A stretch of DNA of 34,511 nt from Eubacterium sp. AM49-13BH (GCF_003464165.1 NZ_QSEK01000029.1:1-34511); one strand, 5' to 3'. Counted from the first letter of the stretch, positions 8,028-17,044 are shown. Notes: generated from the sequence alone by a model not told the origin. Numbers and translations are program-made.

Positions 8028-8408
8028 ATGATACATCCATCGTATACTGAATTAATGGCTGTAATTAACAGTGAGGTTGAAGAGGGCGAGCAGCCTTTAG
8101 TACAGAGCAGATATTCAATTGTTAAGGCAACTGCTAACAGAGCTAAGGAAATCATCGATGCAAGAAGCGTTGAGGAGAAGATTGCCAAGGCAAGAATTGA
8201 AGCAAGCAACAAGGAAAAAGAGAAAGAAAAGGACAAGGATAAGGTTGAGGAGAAGAGAATCTCTAAGGAAGATGAGAGAAAGCTTCAGGTTGGAACTCCT
8301 CTTGTAAGATGTTCAGAGAAAGACAAGCCATTATCAATCGCAGTTAAAGAATTCTACGAAGGTAAGGTTAAGATTCTTGGAAGTACAGACGAGAATACTT
8401 CATTATAA
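8028..8408 (+). CDS. rpoZ: RNA polymerase omega subunit with charged insertion
   Basis: 126 residues, against about 67-91 for Bacillus and E. coli omega. Omega helps fold and hold the beta' subunit. The conserved core is at 28-43 (RYSIVKATANRAKEI, the beta'-binding helix), and a matching C-terminal piece is at 100-117 (KPLSIAVKEFYEGKVKIL). Between them lies an insertion of roughly 50 residues that is almost all Lys, Glu, Asp and Arg (KEKEKEKDKDK near 62-72), probably helical or disordered. RBS GGAGAA overlaps the end of gmk. Identity rests on the core helix and the position after gmk. Confidence 0.85.
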   Translation: MIHPSYTELMAVINSEVEEGEQPLVQSRYSIVKATANRAKEIIDARSVEEKIAKARIEASNKEKEKEKDKDKVEEKRISKEDERKLQVGTPLVRCSEKDKPLSIAVKEFYEGKVKILGSTDENTSL

Positions 8409-8426
8409 TTAACAATGACTGATGTT

Positions 8427-8461
8427 AAGGGCAACTGCTTGTATGGGCGGTTGCCCTTTTG
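8427..8461 (+). terminator. Terminator after gmk-rpoZ
   Basis: GGGCAACTGC (8429-8438) pairs with GCGGTTGCCC (8447-8456), 10 pairs with one T-G wobble. Flanking A and T runs complete the intrinsic terminator. Confidence 0.88.
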
Positions 8462-8542
8462 TGCGAGTAGCTAAGGCAAGACATAACGATAATCTTGAGT
8501 ATGAGCTACAAGCATGATGAGAGATGAGGAGTTTGAAATTTT

Positions 8543-9712
8543 ATGTCGAATAGATATGATGAGAAAGAAAGACGGATTCACTGTGCATTTTCAGAAAAAT
8601 GCGGTGGCTGTGATTATGCCGGGATGAAATATGACAATGAACTTGCAGTTAAGCAGAAGTACATTGAAGAACTTTTTGGAGAATATGTAAAAGTTGATGA
8701 TATTGTAGGAATGTACAGACCAATACATTACCGCAATAAAGTTCATGCAGTTGTGGGACTTGATGATTCCAGAAATGTAATAGCAGGAACCTACGAGGAA
8801 AACAGCCACAGAATAGTTGATACATCGGACTGTATGATTGAAGATTCACAGTGTACAGACATTATTAAGGATATTAAAGAACTAATAGCTTCATTTAAAT
8901 ATCAGCCATATGACGAAGATGCGGGAAAGGGAATGATCCGACACATTCTTTTAAGAAAAGGATTTTCGACAAAGGAGATTATGCTTGTTATTGTTACAGC
9001 AGGAGTCGCATTTCCATCAAAGAACAATTTTCTTAAGGCATTATGTGAGAAACATCCGGAAATTACTACAATTGTGCAGAATATTAATGACAGGCGCACA
9101 AGCATGGTGCTTGGAAAGAGAAATATTGTTCTTAAGGGAAAAGGTTATATCGAGGATGTGTTGTGTGGCTGCAGATTCAGAATAAGCCCGACATCATTCT
9201 ATCAGATTAACCACCAGCAGACTGAAAAGCTGTACAAAAAGGCAATCCAGCTTGCTGATATATCAAAAAATGACACTGTAATTGATGCATATTGCGGAAT
9301 TGGTACTATTGGAATAGTCGCCTCAAAAAAGGCTGGCAAAGTTATAGGAGTTGAGCTTAATTCAGAAGCTGTATCAGATGCTAAGATAAATGCTTCAATT
9401 AACAATATAAAGAATGTCACATTTGTTAATGCTGACGCAGGAGATTTCCTTGTTGAGTATGCGAAAAATGCAAAGGCAGATGTTGTTATCATGGATCCGC
9501 CAAGAAGTGGAAGCACGCCGGAATTCCTTAATTCTCTTCTTAAGATTAAGCCAGACAGGATTGTGTACATTTCATGCGGACCTGATACACAGGCAAGGGA
9601 TATAAAGATGCTGGTTAAGGGGGGATATAAGGTTACGGCATGTCAGCCATTTGATTTGTTTCCTCATACGGAGCATGTGGAAAATGTGATTTTATTGTCC
9701 CGAAAAGCTTAG
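8543..9712 (+). CDS. 23S rRNA (uracil-C5)-methyltransferase, RlmD/TrmA family
   Basis: 389 residues; SAM-dependent m5U methyltransferase, probably on 23S rRNA. The iron-sulfur cysteines are C14, C20 and C23 (CGGC), with a fourth expected near residues 98-105 (DCMIEDSQC). The SAM motif DAYCGIGTIG, the MDPPRSG motif and the catalytic-cysteine motif SCGP (SCNP in most relatives) follow, ending in HTEHVENVILL. No N-terminal TRAM domain precedes the cysteines, so it is shorter than RlmD/RumA of E. coli. GAGGAG lies 11 bases before the ATG, a rather long spacing. RlmCD-like activity on U747/U1939 is likely but the target base cannot be assigned. Confidence 0.85.
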   Translation: MSNRYDEKERRIHCAFSEKCGGCDYAGMKYDNELAVKQKYIEELFGEYVKVDDIVGMYRPIHYRNKVHAVVGLDDSRNVIAGTYEENSHRIVDTSDCMIEDSQCTDIIKDIKELIASFKYQPYDEDAGKGMIRHILLRKGFSTKEIMLVIVTAGVAFPSKNNFLKALCEKHPEITTIVQNINDRRTSMVLGKRNIVLKGKGYIEDVLCGCRFRISPTSFYQINHQQTEKLYKKAIQLADISKNDTVIDAYCGIGTIGIVASKKAGKVIGVELNSEAVSDAKINASINNIKNVTFVNADAGDFLVEYAKNAKADVVIMDPPRSGSTPEFLNSLLKIKPDRIVYISCGPDTQARDIKMLVKGGYKVTACQPFDLFPHTEHVENVILLSRKA

Positions 9713-9770
9713 GTTATGAAATTAAGGTAAGATTGGATATATAGCAATTTAATATAATAAGTATGGAAAG

Positions 9771-9796
9771 AACAGGTTGAAATATACCTGTTTTTT
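9771..9796 (+). terminator. Terminator after the rRNA methyltransferase
   Basis: AACAGGT (9771-9777) pairs with ACCTGTT (9786-9792), running into six Ts. The stem is short but well placed, about 60 bases after the stop. The rest of 9713-9972 is AT-rich and holds only the opposing terminator. Confidence 0.75.
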
Positions 9797-9934
9797 AGAA
9801 ATAAAAAAGAAACGAGCAAGTCCTGTCAGGAATAATCCCTACCCAGTGAAAAACCATTTTTTTATAAAAATACTATAATCATAGATAAAAGTCAATTGAA
9901 ATTTAAAATATAAATGCAAATATAGAAATTTAGC

Positions 9935-9963
9935 CGCCGCCCTGCAGGAAAAGCAAAGCGGCG
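9935..9963 (-). terminator. Possible terminator after the ECF S-component gene
   Basis: CGCCGC (9935-9940) and GCGGCG (9958-9963) form a GC-rich stem just past the stop of the minus-strand gene. The following T tract is weak, so this may be a 3' stabilising hairpin instead. Confidence 0.5.
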
Positions 9964-9972
9964 AAAAATATT

Positions 9973-10740
9973 TTATAAATCTCTCAACATATTCAGCTTT
10001 TTCATAGCTGGTCTTAATGCAAGATATATGATTGAAGCAACTATAACGGCGATAACTGCATTAACAGATGTGGTTATCGCACCTATTTTAGCAAGTGTTT
10101 TGGCAAGGTCCTGAGGCACACCAAGAAGGTATGTCTTATAGAAATATCCGACTACAGGGTCAGCAACAATATTGAATGCCATACCGCATATGCTTGATAC
10201 AACAGTAGTAACAGTAACATATTTTGCAGAATGTTCCTTAGAAAGGTGGAAGAGCTTATGTGCTACAAAACCAACGATAAGACCGATACATAACTTAAGA
10301 ATAAATGTCTTAGGAGCGCTTGTTACATAGGCTGTTGACAAATCACTTATTGTCATGCCGATTGCTCCGGCAAGACCACCCCATTCGCCACCGATAAGTA
10401 AAGCTGCAAGAACGCAGAATACATTACCAAAGTGGAACATGGTTCTTTCTGTTCCAACAGGAATGTCTATCTTTATAAATGTTGCACCAACATAGCAGAG
10501 TGCGGCACACAAAGCAGCCTGTGCAATAACCTTTGCGTCTACAGGCTTTCTCTCTTTCTTTGAAAATGTTCTGTATAATCCGGCAATAAGAATAACAATG
10601 CCAAGGATTGTTACAAGAAGTGAAAATGCGTATGCTTTATTACCTTTTACTATGTATGTGTTGACACATAACACAATACCGATCACAAGAATAATAGCAC
10701 CAATTAATGTCTGGATTAAACCTGTTTTTTTGTCTTTCAT
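9973..10740 (-). CDS. ECF-type vitamin/micronutrient transporter, substrate-binding S component
   Basis: 255 residues, highly hydrophobic. Two N-terminal membrane segments (about 8-30 and 35-58) are followed after a basic linker (KKERKPVDAK) by an S-component core of about six segments (73-245). The core contains HFGNVFCVLAALLIGGEWGG and GMTISDLSTAY, typical of the ECF S-component family (ECF-riboflavin/UPF0397-like branch). Such proteins capture a vitamin or cofactor precursor and dock onto a shared EcfT-EcfA module, which is not in this window. No riboswitch was recognised upstream, so the substrate is unknown. The extra N-terminal pair of segments is not in minimal S components. RBS AAAGGAGAAAA. 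Confidence 0.75.
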   Translation of the reverse strand: MKDKKTGLIQTLIGAIILVIGIVLCVNTYIVKGNKAYAFSLLVTILGIVILIAGLYRTFSKKERKPVDAKVIAQAALCAALCYVGATFIKIDIPVGTERTMFHFGNVFCVLAALLIGGEWGGLAGAIGMTISDLSTAYVTSAPKTFILKLCIGLIVGFVAHKLFHLSKEHSAKYVTVTTVVSSICGMAFNIVADPVVGYFYKTYLLGVPQDLAKTLAKIGAITTSVNAVIAVIVASIIYLALRPAMKKLNMLRDL

Positions 10741-10854
10741 AATTATCTTTTTCTCCTTTGATTCATATTTTCAGCAAAGAATAGTACAATTCAGGGCTTA
10801 TTAAAAGTGCCAGTTTGATAATGTTTTATATGGTCAGATTATATGCGGGATATG

Positions 10855-10882
10855 TTTACATTTGCAAAAAATGTGTTACAAT
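10855..10882 (+). promoter_or_regulatory. Probable promoter of rimO-pgsA-cinA
   Basis: TTTACA (10855-10860), 16 bases, TACAAT (10877-10882). The start of transcription would fall near 10889, which rules out the upstream in-frame ATGs at 10815 to 10881 as starts. Confidence 0.6.
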
Positions 10883-10913
10883 GAGGAGTACTATGCAGGA
10901 GGTAATGCAGTAT

Positions 10914-12245
10914 ATGAAGATTATGTTTGCATCTTTAGGTTGTGATAAAAACCTTGTAGATACAGAGAATATGCTTGGAATCCTTAATGACAAGGGTTTT
11001 GAGTTTACAGATGATGAAACACAGGCAGATGTTATTGTTGTCAATACATGCTGTTTTATTGGTGACGCGAAGCAGGAAAGTATTAATACGATACTTGAGA
11101 TGGCACAGCACAAGGAAGATGCTGTGTGTAAGGCACTTATTGTTACAGGGTGTCTTGCTCACAGATATAAGGATGAGATTATTAAGGAAATTCCAGAAGT
11201 TGATGCATTTTTAGGAACAACTTCTTATGACAAGATTGCGGAGGTTGTTACTTCAGTGCTTGAAGGTAAGGGCTTTAATGTCGTTGATGATGCCAACAGA
11301 CTTCCTATTGTTAAAGAAAAGAGAATTATTACTACGCCGGGATATTTTGAGTACCTTAAGATAGCGGAAGGATGCGATAAGCATTGTACATACTGCATAA
11401 TTCCTAAGGTTCGTGGCAATTTCAGAAGTTATCCTGTTGAGTATCTTGTGGAGCAGGCAAAGCACCTTGTACACAATGGAGCAAAAGAGCTTATACTTGT
11501 AGCACAGGAGACAACTCTTTATGGAACAGACCTTTACGGAAAGAAATCACTTCCAATGCTTATACATGAGCTTGCCAAGATTGAAGACCTCAAATGGATA
11601 AGAATTCAGTACTGTTATCCGGAAGAGATTAATGATGAGCTTATCGAGGCTATTAAGAATGAGCCTAAAGTCTGTCATTATCTTGATATGCCAATCCAGC
11701 ATGCAAGTGATAATGTATTAAAGCGTATGGGAAGAAAGACAGATAAGCAGGAGCTTCTTGATATTGTTGCGAAGCTGAGAAAAGAGATTCCGGACATTGC
11801 ATTAAGAACAACTCTTATTGCCGGCTTCCCGGGAGAGACACAGGCTGACCATGAAGAGGTTATGGAATTTATTGATGAAGTTGAGTTCGACAGACTTGGA
11901 GTATTTACTTATTCAAGGGAAGAGGATACCCCGGCTGCAACAATGCCGGACCAGATTGACCAGGATATAATGGATACGTGGAGAGACGAGCTTATGGCTC
12001 TGCAACAGGAAATATCCATTGACAAGTCAGCACAGATGGTTGGAAAGACTATTGATGTTATGGTTGAAGGCTATATTGCAGAGGACAATACTTATGTCGG
12101 ACGTTCGTACAAGGATGCACCTAATGTTGATGGAATGGTGTTCTTTGAATGTGATAGGGAACTTATGTCAGGAGATTTCGTATCTGTAAAGATTACCGGT
12201 TCAACTGAATATGATTTAATGGGAATAATGGAGGAAAATGTTTAA
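10914..12245 (+). CDS. rimO: Ribosomal protein S12 methylthiotransferase
   Basis: 443 residues, normal RimO length. It adds a methylthio group to an aspartate of ribosomal protein S12 using two iron-sulfur clusters and SAM. The N-terminal cluster cysteines are C10 (SLGCDKN), C46 or C47 (NTCC) and C80 (TGCLA). The radical-SAM triad is C154, C158, C161 (GCDKHCTYC). GFPGETQADHEEV and a C-terminal TRAM domain (about 375-440) follow. SLGCDKNLVDTE distinguishes it from MiaB. Start 10914 has AGGAGG at 10897-10902; ATGs at 10893 and 10905 are alternatives. It abuts pgsA with no gap. Confidence 0.94.
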   Translation: MKIMFASLGCDKNLVDTENMLGILNDKGFEFTDDETQADVIVVNTCCFIGDAKQESINTILEMAQHKEDAVCKALIVTGCLAHRYKDEIIKEIPEVDAFLGTTSYDKIAEVVTSVLEGKGFNVVDDANRLPIVKEKRIITTPGYFEYLKIAEGCDKHCTYCIIPKVRGNFRSYPVEYLVEQAKHLVHNGAKELILVAQETTLYGTDLYGKKSLPMLIHELAKIEDLKWIRIQYCYPEEINDELIEAIKNEPKVCHYLDMPIQHASDNVLKRMGRKTDKQELLDIVAKLRKEIPDIALRTTLIAGFPGETQADHEEVMEFIDEVEFDRLGVFTYSREEDTPAATMPDQIDQDIMDTWRDELMALQQEISIDKSAQMVGKTIDVMVEGYIAEDNTYVGRSYKDAPNVDGMVFFECDRELMSGDFVSVKITGSTEYDLMGIMEENV

Positions 12246-12788
12246 ATGAATTTACCTAACAAACTTACAATTGCAAGAGTTATTATGATTCCTTTGTTTC
12301 TGATATGTCTGTATCTTAACATTGGATGTGGCAAATATATTGCAGTAGGAATATTTATTCTTGCAAGCTTAACAGACCTTTTAGATGGTAAGATTGCAAG
12401 AAAGTATAATCTTGTTACTAACTTCGGAAAATTTATGGATCCACTTGCAGATAAGCTTTTAGTATGCTCTGCACTTATTGCACTTGTTGACCTTGAAAGA
12501 ATTGCAGCATGGATTGTTATTATTATAATTGCAAGAGAATTTATTATTAGCGGATTCAGACTTGTTGCATCAGATAATGGTGTTGTTATAGCTGCAAGCT
12601 ATTGGGGAAAGTTCAAGACAGCATTTCAGATGATTACAATTATTATGCTTGTTCTTAATCTTAATGTACCATTTATGAATATTATTAATACTATTCTCAT
12701 ATATATATCATTAGGATTGACAGTGATTTCTCTTATTGATTATATTGCAAAGAATTATAAAGTTTTTCTGGAAGGTTCGGGTAAATAA
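12246..12788 (+). CDS. pgsA: CDP-diacylglycerol-glycerol-3-phosphate 3-phosphatidyltransferase
   Basis: 180 residues; makes phosphatidylglycerol phosphate from CDP-diacylglycerol, the committed step to phosphatidylglycerol in the membrane. The CDP-alcohol phosphotransferase motif is complete: D44, D47, G48, A51, R52, G61, D65, D69. About five to six membrane segments are seen. The ATG directly follows the rimO stop, with GGAGG inside the rimO end. The rimO-pgsA-cinA order is common in clostridia. Confidence 0.95.
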   Translation: MNLPNKLTIARVIMIPLFLICLYLNIGCGKYIAVGIFILASLTDLLDGKIARKYNLVTNFGKFMDPLADKLLVCSALIALVDLERIAAWIVIIIIAREFIISGFRLVASDNGVVIAASYWGKFKTAFQMITIIMLVLNLNVPFMNIINTILIYISLGLTVISLIDYIAKNYKVFLEGSGK

Positions 12789-12790
12789 TA

Positions 12791-13279
12791 ATGGTTGATT
12801 ATCTCAGCTGTCTTGATAAGGCTCTTGTTGAGACATTAAAGAACAAATCCCTGACTATAACTACAGCTGAGTCATGCACAGGCGGCATGGTTGCTTCGTC
12901 TATAGTTAATATAAGCGGTGCTTCAGACATTTTTAAAGAGGGCTATATTACATATAGTAATGAGGCAAAGGAGCGTATTCTTGGAGTTAAGCATGAGACT
13001 CTTGAAAAGTATAAAGCTGTAAGTGCTGAAACTGCTGCCCAGATGGCAGAAGGAGCGGTAAGAATATCTAAGGCAGATATCGGTGTTTCTGTAACAGGTG
13101 TTGCAGGACCTTCTAAAGAGGATGACAAGCCTGTTGGACTTGTGTATATCGGATGCTGCTATAAGGGTGAGACATATGTTAAAGAATGTGATTTGTCAGG
13201 CGACAGGTACACGATAAGGTGTCAGTCTACAAAGGAAGCACTTAAGTTTGTGCTTGATATAATTAAGACTAACCGGTAG
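12791..13279 (+). CDS. CinA C-terminal domain protein (nicotinamide-nucleotide amidohydrolase, PncC type)
   Basis: 162 residues, only the CinA C-terminal domain. This domain deamidates nicotinamide mononucleotide to nicotinate mononucleotide in NAD recycling. The signature TAESCTGG is at the N-terminus. GASDIFKEGYITYSN, AQMAEGA and SVTGVAGP follow in order. The MoCF-like N-terminal domain of full CinA is missing; stand-alone forms like E. coli PncC exist, so this need not be a truncation. It begins two bases after pgsA. It lies next to recA as in many Firmicutes but is cut off from it by a terminator at 13339. Confidence 0.92.
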   Translation: MVDYLSCLDKALVETLKNKSLTITTAESCTGGMVASSIVNISGASDIFKEGYITYSNEAKERILGVKHETLEKYKAVSAETAAQMAEGAVRISKADIGVSVTGVAGPSKEDDKPVGLVYIGCCYKGETYVKECDLSGDRYTIRCQSTKEALKFVLDIIKTNR

Positions 13280-13338
13280 AGATTATTGTAATTATTAGTT
13301 TTATTATATTATTTACTATATTATTTGCTATGGCGTTG

Positions 13339-13384
13339 AAGACCTACTATTAAGCTTGAAAGATGGCTTGAGTAGGTCTTTTTT
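13339..13384 (+). terminator. Terminator between cinA and recA
   Basis: AAGACCTACT (13339-13348) pairs perfectly with AGTAGGTCTT (13371-13380), with an inner AAGC/GCTT, followed by TTTT. It separates recA from the rimO operon. Confidence 0.9.
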
Positions 13385-13593
13385 GCTGGGATTAGAGTGG
13401 GTTTTATAACGATATCGGATTAAATATTACGATGAATTGATGCAACTATCATTCGACAGGTACTGCAAGTTAAAAAAATGTTGCTGAACTTATGTATAAA
13501 ATATTATATTGACATATAATAATATAAATAGATGTTTACAAAATATATATAATATGATATATTTTTACTATTCCAGTATACAAACAAACATAA
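13385..13593 (+). promoter_or_regulatory. AT-rich region upstream of recA with a possible second promoter
   Basis: No gene is seen. From about 13490 the DNA is almost only A and T. TTTACA (13535-13540), 17 bases, TATATT (13558-13563) could be an additional promoter, and the A/T tracts could act as an UP element for the main recA promoter downstream. Confidence 0.4.
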
Positions 13594-13607
13594 CGAATAA
13601 ATGTTCG
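13594..13607 (+). promoter_or_regulatory. Upstream LexA (SOS) box of recA
   Basis: CGAATAAATGTTCG differs from the Bacillus-type consensus CGAACRNRYGTTYG at one position (T for C at position 5). It sits eight bases before the -35 element. Confidence 0.7.
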
Positions 13608-13615
13608 AAAGGTTC

Positions 13616-13644
13616 TTGACAATGCAAGCATAATAAGATATTAT
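13616..13644 (+). promoter_or_regulatory. Main recA promoter
   Basis: TTGACA (13616-13621), 17 bases, TATTAT (13639-13644): near-consensus, flanked by one LexA-type box on each side. Confidence 0.85.
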
Positions 13645-13652
13645 TTAGAAAA

Positions 13653-13666
13653 CGAACACATGTTCA
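13653..13666 (+). promoter_or_regulatory. Downstream LexA (SOS) box of recA
   Basis: CGAACACATGTTCA matches the Bacillus-type LexA consensus except the last base. It covers the expected transcription start, eight bases past the -10. Confidence 0.85.
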
Positions 13667-13683
13667 AAAGGAGAGTTTAAGGT

Positions 13684-14754
13684 ATGGTTAATGAAGATAA
13701 GATGAAAGCCCTTGATGCGGCGATTTCTAATATTGAGAAACAGTTTGGTAAGGGCTCTGTAATGAAGCTTGGGGAATCAACAGCTAATCTTAATGTTGAA
13801 TGTATTCCTACAGGTTCTTTAAGTCTTGATATTGCTTTGGGAATCGGTGGAGTTCCTAAAGGAAGAGTTGTAGAGATATATGGACCTGAATCAAGTGGTA
13901 AGACAACAGTTGCGCTTCATATGGTTGCTGAAGTACAGAAGAGAGGCGGTATTGCAGGCTTTATTGATGCAGAGCATGCTCTTGATCCTGTATATGCTAA
14001 GAATATTGGTGTTGATATTGATAACTTATATATTTCGCAGCCTGACAGTGGTGAGCAGGCACTTGAGATCACAGAGACTATGGTAAGATCCGGAGCAGTT
14101 GACATTGTGATTGTCGATTCAGTTGCAGCTCTTGTTCCTAAAGCAGAGATTGATGGTGATATGGGCGATTCACATGTAGGTCTTCAGGCAAGACTTATGT
14201 CACAGGCATTAAGAAAGCTTACACCTGTTGTAAGCAAGAATAACTGCGTTGTTATATTTATCAACCAGCTTCGTGAAAAGGTTGGTGTTATGTTTGGAAA
14301 TCCGGAGACAACTACAGGTGGTCGTGCACTTAAGTTCTATTCTTCTGTAAGACTTGATGTAAGAAAGATTGAGACACTTAAGCAGAATGGTGAGGTTATT
14401 GGTAACAGAACCAGAGTCAAGATTGTTAAGAATAAGGTTGCCCCTCCATTCAGAGAAGCAGAGTTTGATATTCTTTTTGGAAAAGGTATATCTACAGAAG
14501 GAGATCTTGTTGATCTTGCTTCTAATGCAGGTATTATCCAGAAGAGTGGAGCATGGTTCTCATATGAGGGCAATAAGATTGGACAGGGACGAGAGAACGC
14601 TAAGCAGTTCCTTCTTGATAATCCAGAGATAAGAGAAGAAGTTGACAGAAGAGTAAGAGAACACTACGGAATTGTGGACGGTGTTAAGGAAGCAGAAGCA
14701 TCTGATGATGCTAAGCAGACTAAGGCTAAGAAGAAAGCAGATACAGAAGAGTAA
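13684..14754 (+). CDS. recA: Recombinase RecA
   Basis: 356 residues, full length. It forms ATP-dependent filaments on single-stranded DNA, exchanges strands and triggers LexA self-cleavage. Walker A GPESSGKT is at 67-74. [13 protein letters not shown] (Walker B), the L1/L2 loop region ([20 protein letters not shown], then [17 protein letters not shown]) and a Lys-rich acidic tail are present. RBS AAAAGGAGAG precedes ATG 13684. Regulation by LexA is strongly indicated by the boxes at 13594 and 13653. recX follows after 14 bases. Confidence 0.98.
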   Translation: MVNEDKMKALDAAISNIEKQFGKGSVMKLGESTANLNVECIPTGSLSLDIALGIGGVPKGRVVEIYGPESSGKTTVALHMVAEVQKRGGIAGFIDAEHALDPVYAKNIGVDIDNLYISQPDSGEQALEITETMVRSGAVDIVIVDSVAALVPKAEIDGDMGDSHVGLQARLMSQALRKLTPVVSKNNCVVIFINQLREKVGVMFGNPETTTGGRALKFYSSVRLDVRKIETLKQNGEVIGNRTRVKIVKNKVAPPFREAEFDILFGKGISTEGDLVDLASNAGIIQKSGAWFSYEGNKIGQGRENAKQFLLDNPEIREEVDRRVREHYGIVDGVKEAEASDDAKQTKAKKKADTEE

Positions 14755-14768
14755 TATTAAGGTGGGTT

Positions 14769-15422
14769 ATGGAAGATAATATTGAACTTATTGTCACATC
14801 CATTAAAGAACTTACTAAGAAACGCAGGCTTGTATATATTAATTATGAGCCTGCATTTGCTTTATATGCAGCAGAATTAAGAAAGTTTGGAATTAAGGAT
14901 GGAGAGTCTGTCAGGAAAGAAGCATATGATTCTCTGATAGATGATGTGTTATCTAAGCGTGCAACGGTAAGAGCGATGGCATTGCTTAAGAATAAGGATT
15001 ATACAAGAAAAGGTTTAGAGGACAAGCTTAGAGATGGATATTATCCTGATATGTGTATAGATTATGCATTAGAGTATGTAACCAGGTTTGGATATATTAA
15101 TGATGAGCGCTTTGCAGAGAATTATGTTAATTTTAAGGCAGGTAATAAGCCAAGAAGACAGATTGAACTTAAGTTAAAGCAGAAAGGCGTTGATGCAGAT
15201 ATTATCAGCAGAGTTTGTGACGAATTTTATGCGGATAACTGTGATATAGAATTAGAACAGGCAAAGTTGTTTGTTGAAAGAAAGCATATTGATTTTGCGA
15301 ATACTGATTATAAAGAGATTCAGAAGGTCAAAGCTGCATTATATCGTAAAGGATTCAGTATGGATATTATTAATAAAGCATTGGATTCTAAGGGGCTTTT
15401 CCTTGACATAATCGACAATTGA
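14769..15422 (+). CDS. recX: Regulatory protein RecX
   Basis: 217 residues; binds RecA filaments and modulates their activity. Three-helix repeats of the family are visible: AMALLKNKDYTRKGLEDKL, YVTRFGYINDERFAENYV and GNKPRRQIELKLKQKGV, then a further repeat with AALYRKGFSMDIINKAL. The ATG follows AAGGTGGG 14 bases after recA, so it should be co-transcribed and SOS-induced with it. Length matches Firmicute RecX with an extra N-terminal section. Confidence 0.93.
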   Translation: MEDNIELIVTSIKELTKKRRLVYINYEPAFALYAAELRKFGIKDGESVRKEAYDSLIDDVLSKRATVRAMALLKNKDYTRKGLEDKLRDGYYPDMCIDYALEYVTRFGYINDERFAENYVNFKAGNKPRRQIELKLKQKGVDADIISRVCDEFYADNCDIELEQAKLFVERKHIDFANTDYKEIQKVKAALYRKGFSMDIINKALDSKGLFLDIIDN

Positions 15423-15468
15423 GTATAATATTAGATTGTTGTATTTTTGGTACAATGAAAACTAAATA

Positions 15469-15481
15469 AGGAGGTGCTCCT
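15469..15481 (+). promoter_or_regulatory. Hairpin over the RNase Y Shine-Dalgarno
   Basis: AGGAG (15469-15473), loop GTG, CTCCT (15477-15481). The stem pairs the whole ribosome-binding core, so initiation at the TTG at 15485 would need it opened. Small (five pairs) and not proven to matter. Confidence 0.45.
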
Positions 15482-15484
15482 GCG

Positions 15485-17032
15485 TTGATTCCAATAGTAA
15501 TCGCAATTATTGCTACTTTAGTGATAGTCGCTCCTATTACTTGGTTTATCTCGTCTAATGCAATCAACAAGCGTAACGATGCAACAATCGGTAATGCCAA
15601 TGAGAAAGCAAGAGAGATAATAGATGAAGCTCTTAAGACAGCTGAAACCAAGAAAAAGGAAGCTCTTTTGGAAGTCAAGGAAGAGTCTTTAAAGACTAAG
15701 AACGAACTTGAGAAGGAAACTAAGGAAAGACGAGCTGAGATAAGCAAGTATGAAAAGAGAGTTCTTTCAAAAGAAGAGACACTTGACAGAAAGATTGAGG
15801 CTGTAGAGAAACGCGACTCTAACATTACCAGGAAAGAAGAAGAACTTGGTAAACAGAAGCAAAAGGTTGAAGAACTTGAGAAGAAGAGACAGCAGGAACT
15901 TGAACGAATCTCAGGATTGACCTCCGAACAGGCAAAAGAATATCTATTAAAGACTGTTGAAGACGAAGTTAAACATGATACTGCTGTAATGATTAAGACA
16001 TTAGAAAGCAGAGCGAAAGAGGAAGCAGACAAGAAGGCTAAGGAGATTGTTGTTAATGCAATTCAGAGATGCGCCGCAGACCATGTGGCTGAAACAACAA
16101 TATCAGTAGTTCAGCTTCCTAATGACGAAATGAAAGGCCGTATTATTGGTAGAGAGGGTAGAAATATCAGAACTCTTGAAACACTTACAGGTGTTGAACT
16201 TATCATTGATGATACACCTGAGGCTGTAGTTTTGTCGGGCTTTGATCCGGTAAGAAGAGAGGTTGCAAGAATCGCTCTTGAGAAGCTCATACTTGATGGA
16301 AGAATTCATCCGGCAAGAATTGAGGAGATGGTTGAGAAAGCTCAGAAAGAAGTCGAGACATTAATTAAAGAAGAAGGTGAAGCTGCAACCCTTGAGGTTG
16401 GTGTACATGGTATCCATCCAGAGCTTGTAAGACTCTTAGGTAAGTTAAGATTCAGAACAAGTTATGGACAGAATGTTTTAAAGCATTCTATTGAAGTAGC
16501 ACAGCTTACAGGTCTCTTAGCTGGAGAGTTAGGACTTGATGTTAAGATGGCTAAGCGTGCTGGTTTATTACATGATATTGGTAAAGCTGTTGACCACGAG
16601 ATGGAAGGCTCACATATTCAGTTAGGTGTTGATCTTTGTAGAAGATATAAAGAATCAGCTCTTGTTATTAATGCAGTAGAAGCACATCATGGAGACGTTG
16701 AGCCAGAAAGCTTAATTGCTTGTCTTGTACAGGCTGCTGATACAATTTCAGCTGCAAGACCTGGTGCAAGAAGAGAAACGTTAGAAACTTATACAAACAG
16801 ACTGAAACAATTAGAAGATATTACCAACTCATTCAAGGGAGTTGAGAAATCCTTTGCCATTCAAGCAGGTAGAGAGGTTCGTGTTATGGTAGTTCCTGAA
16901 GTCGTTAGTGATTCAGATATGGTAATCATGGCTCGTGACATTTCTAAGCAGATTGAGGATCAGATGGAATATCCTGGTCAGATCAAGGTTAGTATTGTCA
17001 GAGAATCAAGAGCTGTAGATTACGCAAAGTAA
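15485..17032 (+). CDS. rny: Ribonuclease Y
   Basis: 515 residues, the usual length. This membrane-anchored endoribonuclease initiates mRNA decay in Firmicutes. An N-terminal membrane helix (about 2-22) is followed by a long charged coiled coil (about 35-190). The KH domain contains [11 protein letters not shown] from residue 222, and the HD domain has H363-D364 ([12 protein letters not shown]). The start is TTG: AGGAGGTG lies eight bases upstream, and the membrane helix begins right at this codon, with no in-frame ATG that would keep it. A clear promoter is not seen (TACAAT at 15451 lacks a good -35), so some transcription may come from recA-recX. Confidence 0.96.
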   Translation: MIPIVIAIIATLVIVAPITWFISSNAINKRNDATIGNANEKAREIIDEALKTAETKKKEALLEVKEESLKTKNELEKETKERRAEISKYEKRVLSKEETLDRKIEAVEKRDSNITRKEEELGKQKQKVEELEKKRQQELERISGLTSEQAKEYLLKTVEDEVKHDTAVMIKTLESRAKEEADKKAKEIVVNAIQRCAADHVAETTISVVQLPNDEMKGRIIGREGRNIRTLETLTGVELIIDDTPEAVVLSGFDPVRREVARIALEKLILDGRIHPARIEEMVEKAQKEVETLIKEEGEAATLEVGVHGIHPELVRLLGKLRFRTSYGQNVLKHSIEVAQLTGLLAGELGLDVKMAKRAGLLHDIGKAVDHEMEGSHIQLGVDLCRRYKESALVINAVEAHHGDVEPESLIACLVQAADTISAARPGARRETLETYTNRLKQLEDITNSFKGVEKSFAIQAGREVRVMVVPEVVSDSDMVIMARDISKQIEDQMEYPGQIKVSIVRESRAVDYAK

Positions 17033-17044
17033 ACTAACATAAAC

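Noticed and set aside
9713..9972. Possible riboswitch or small RNA between the rRNA methyltransferase and ECF genes
   Set aside because: Only two terminator-like hairpins and AT-rich filler are visible. The ECF gene is transcribed toward this stretch, so it is its 3' side.
10741..10854. Vitamin riboswitch upstream of the ECF S-component gene
   Set aside because: The minus-strand leader is short and no FMN, TPP, cobalamin or similar conserved core was found.
15388..16032. Open frame of 214 codons on the minus strand opposite rny
   Set aside because: It is the antisense of the RNase Y coiled-coil region (Ser/Phe/Leu-rich low complexity), with no ribosome site or homology.
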